From Oribacterium sp. (lineage in GTDB: Bacteria; Bacillota_A; Clostridia; Lachnospirales; Lachnospiraceae), in the NCBI GenBank assembly GCA_017940955.1, contig JAGAXP010000028.1, forward strand, positions 1-12,016: a DNA stretch of 12,016 nt, given 5' to 3'. How positions within the stretch are numbered: the stretch's first letter is position 1; each line of letters starts with the position of its first letter. Below, piece by piece: positions 12,016 to 12,016 of this stretch. Below the pieces are notes generated by a model, which had not been told where the DNA came from, did no database searches, and saw only the letters and a program-made list of their open reading frames with translations. Position numbers and translations under genes: made by a program.

Positions 12016-12016
12016 A

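Noticed and set aside
1..12016. CRISPR array
   Set aside because: No regularly spaced direct repeats were seen; repeated sequences found are an inverted IS-end pair and a two-copy 31-bp element.

Overview
The window looks like a chromosomal accessory region of a Gram-positive gut anaerobe of the Clostridia, most likely Lachnospiraceae. That placement is inferred from strong GGAGG ribosome binding sites, rubredoxin, EFR1-type ferredoxin and radical SAM genes of clostridial style, a DUF4430 plus ECF S-component pair, and clostridial-type IS200/IS605 (TnpB) ends. No rRNA, tRNA or housekeeping gene fixes the taxon.

Left edge (1-1280), mostly minus strand. Positions 1-170 look like the right end, and probable omega-RNA, of a TnpB element lying off the window to the left. 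This end runs into the 3' end of an ECF transporter S-component gene and supplies its last ~18 codons. The ECF gene also carries a 2-bp frameshift. It is preceded by, and overlaps, a DUF4430 gene.

Junk junction (1200-1880). An IS200/IS605 left end with a TnpB stub (~70 codons) is joined head-on to an antisense scrap of a type I restriction HsdR helicase. A small XRE-like regulator follows.

Core (2171-8562), all minus strand. This is an eleven-gene redox and oxidative-stress cluster, in transcription order: TetR regulator, ferritin-like protein, pyridoxamine-oxidase-fold flavoprotein, mini winged-helix protein, OhrR-type MarR peroxide sensor, Bcp peroxiredoxin, radical SAM protein, EFR1 flavodoxin/ferredoxin, Isf-like flavoprotein, MBL-rubredoxin fusion, and rubredoxin. 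Spacing is mostly 1-20 nt. An internal terminator splits it into TetR/ferritin/flavoprotein/wHTH and OhrR-to-rubredoxin, and a second terminator closes it. The products form a plausible electron chain (ferredoxin/flavodoxin to rubredoxin to a metallo-beta-lactamase-fold enzyme) plus peroxide removal and iron handling, under redox-responsive control. A near-identical 31-bp sequence lies upstream of both tetR and the small XRE gene, at the two ends of the cluster. A 74-bp inverted pair of IS200/IS605 left ends (67/74 identical) brackets the whole 7.4 kb.

Right part (8680-12016). This part is AT-rich and looks like integrative or plasmid-type DNA. It holds a small helical protein, a secreted anthrax-lethal-factor-like (PPEP-like) protein whose HExxH zinc motif reads HEMAL, a three-gene operon of unrecognised proteins, a 300-bp non-coding stretch dense with inverted repeats, and the C-terminal 22 residues of an unidentified protein at the edge.
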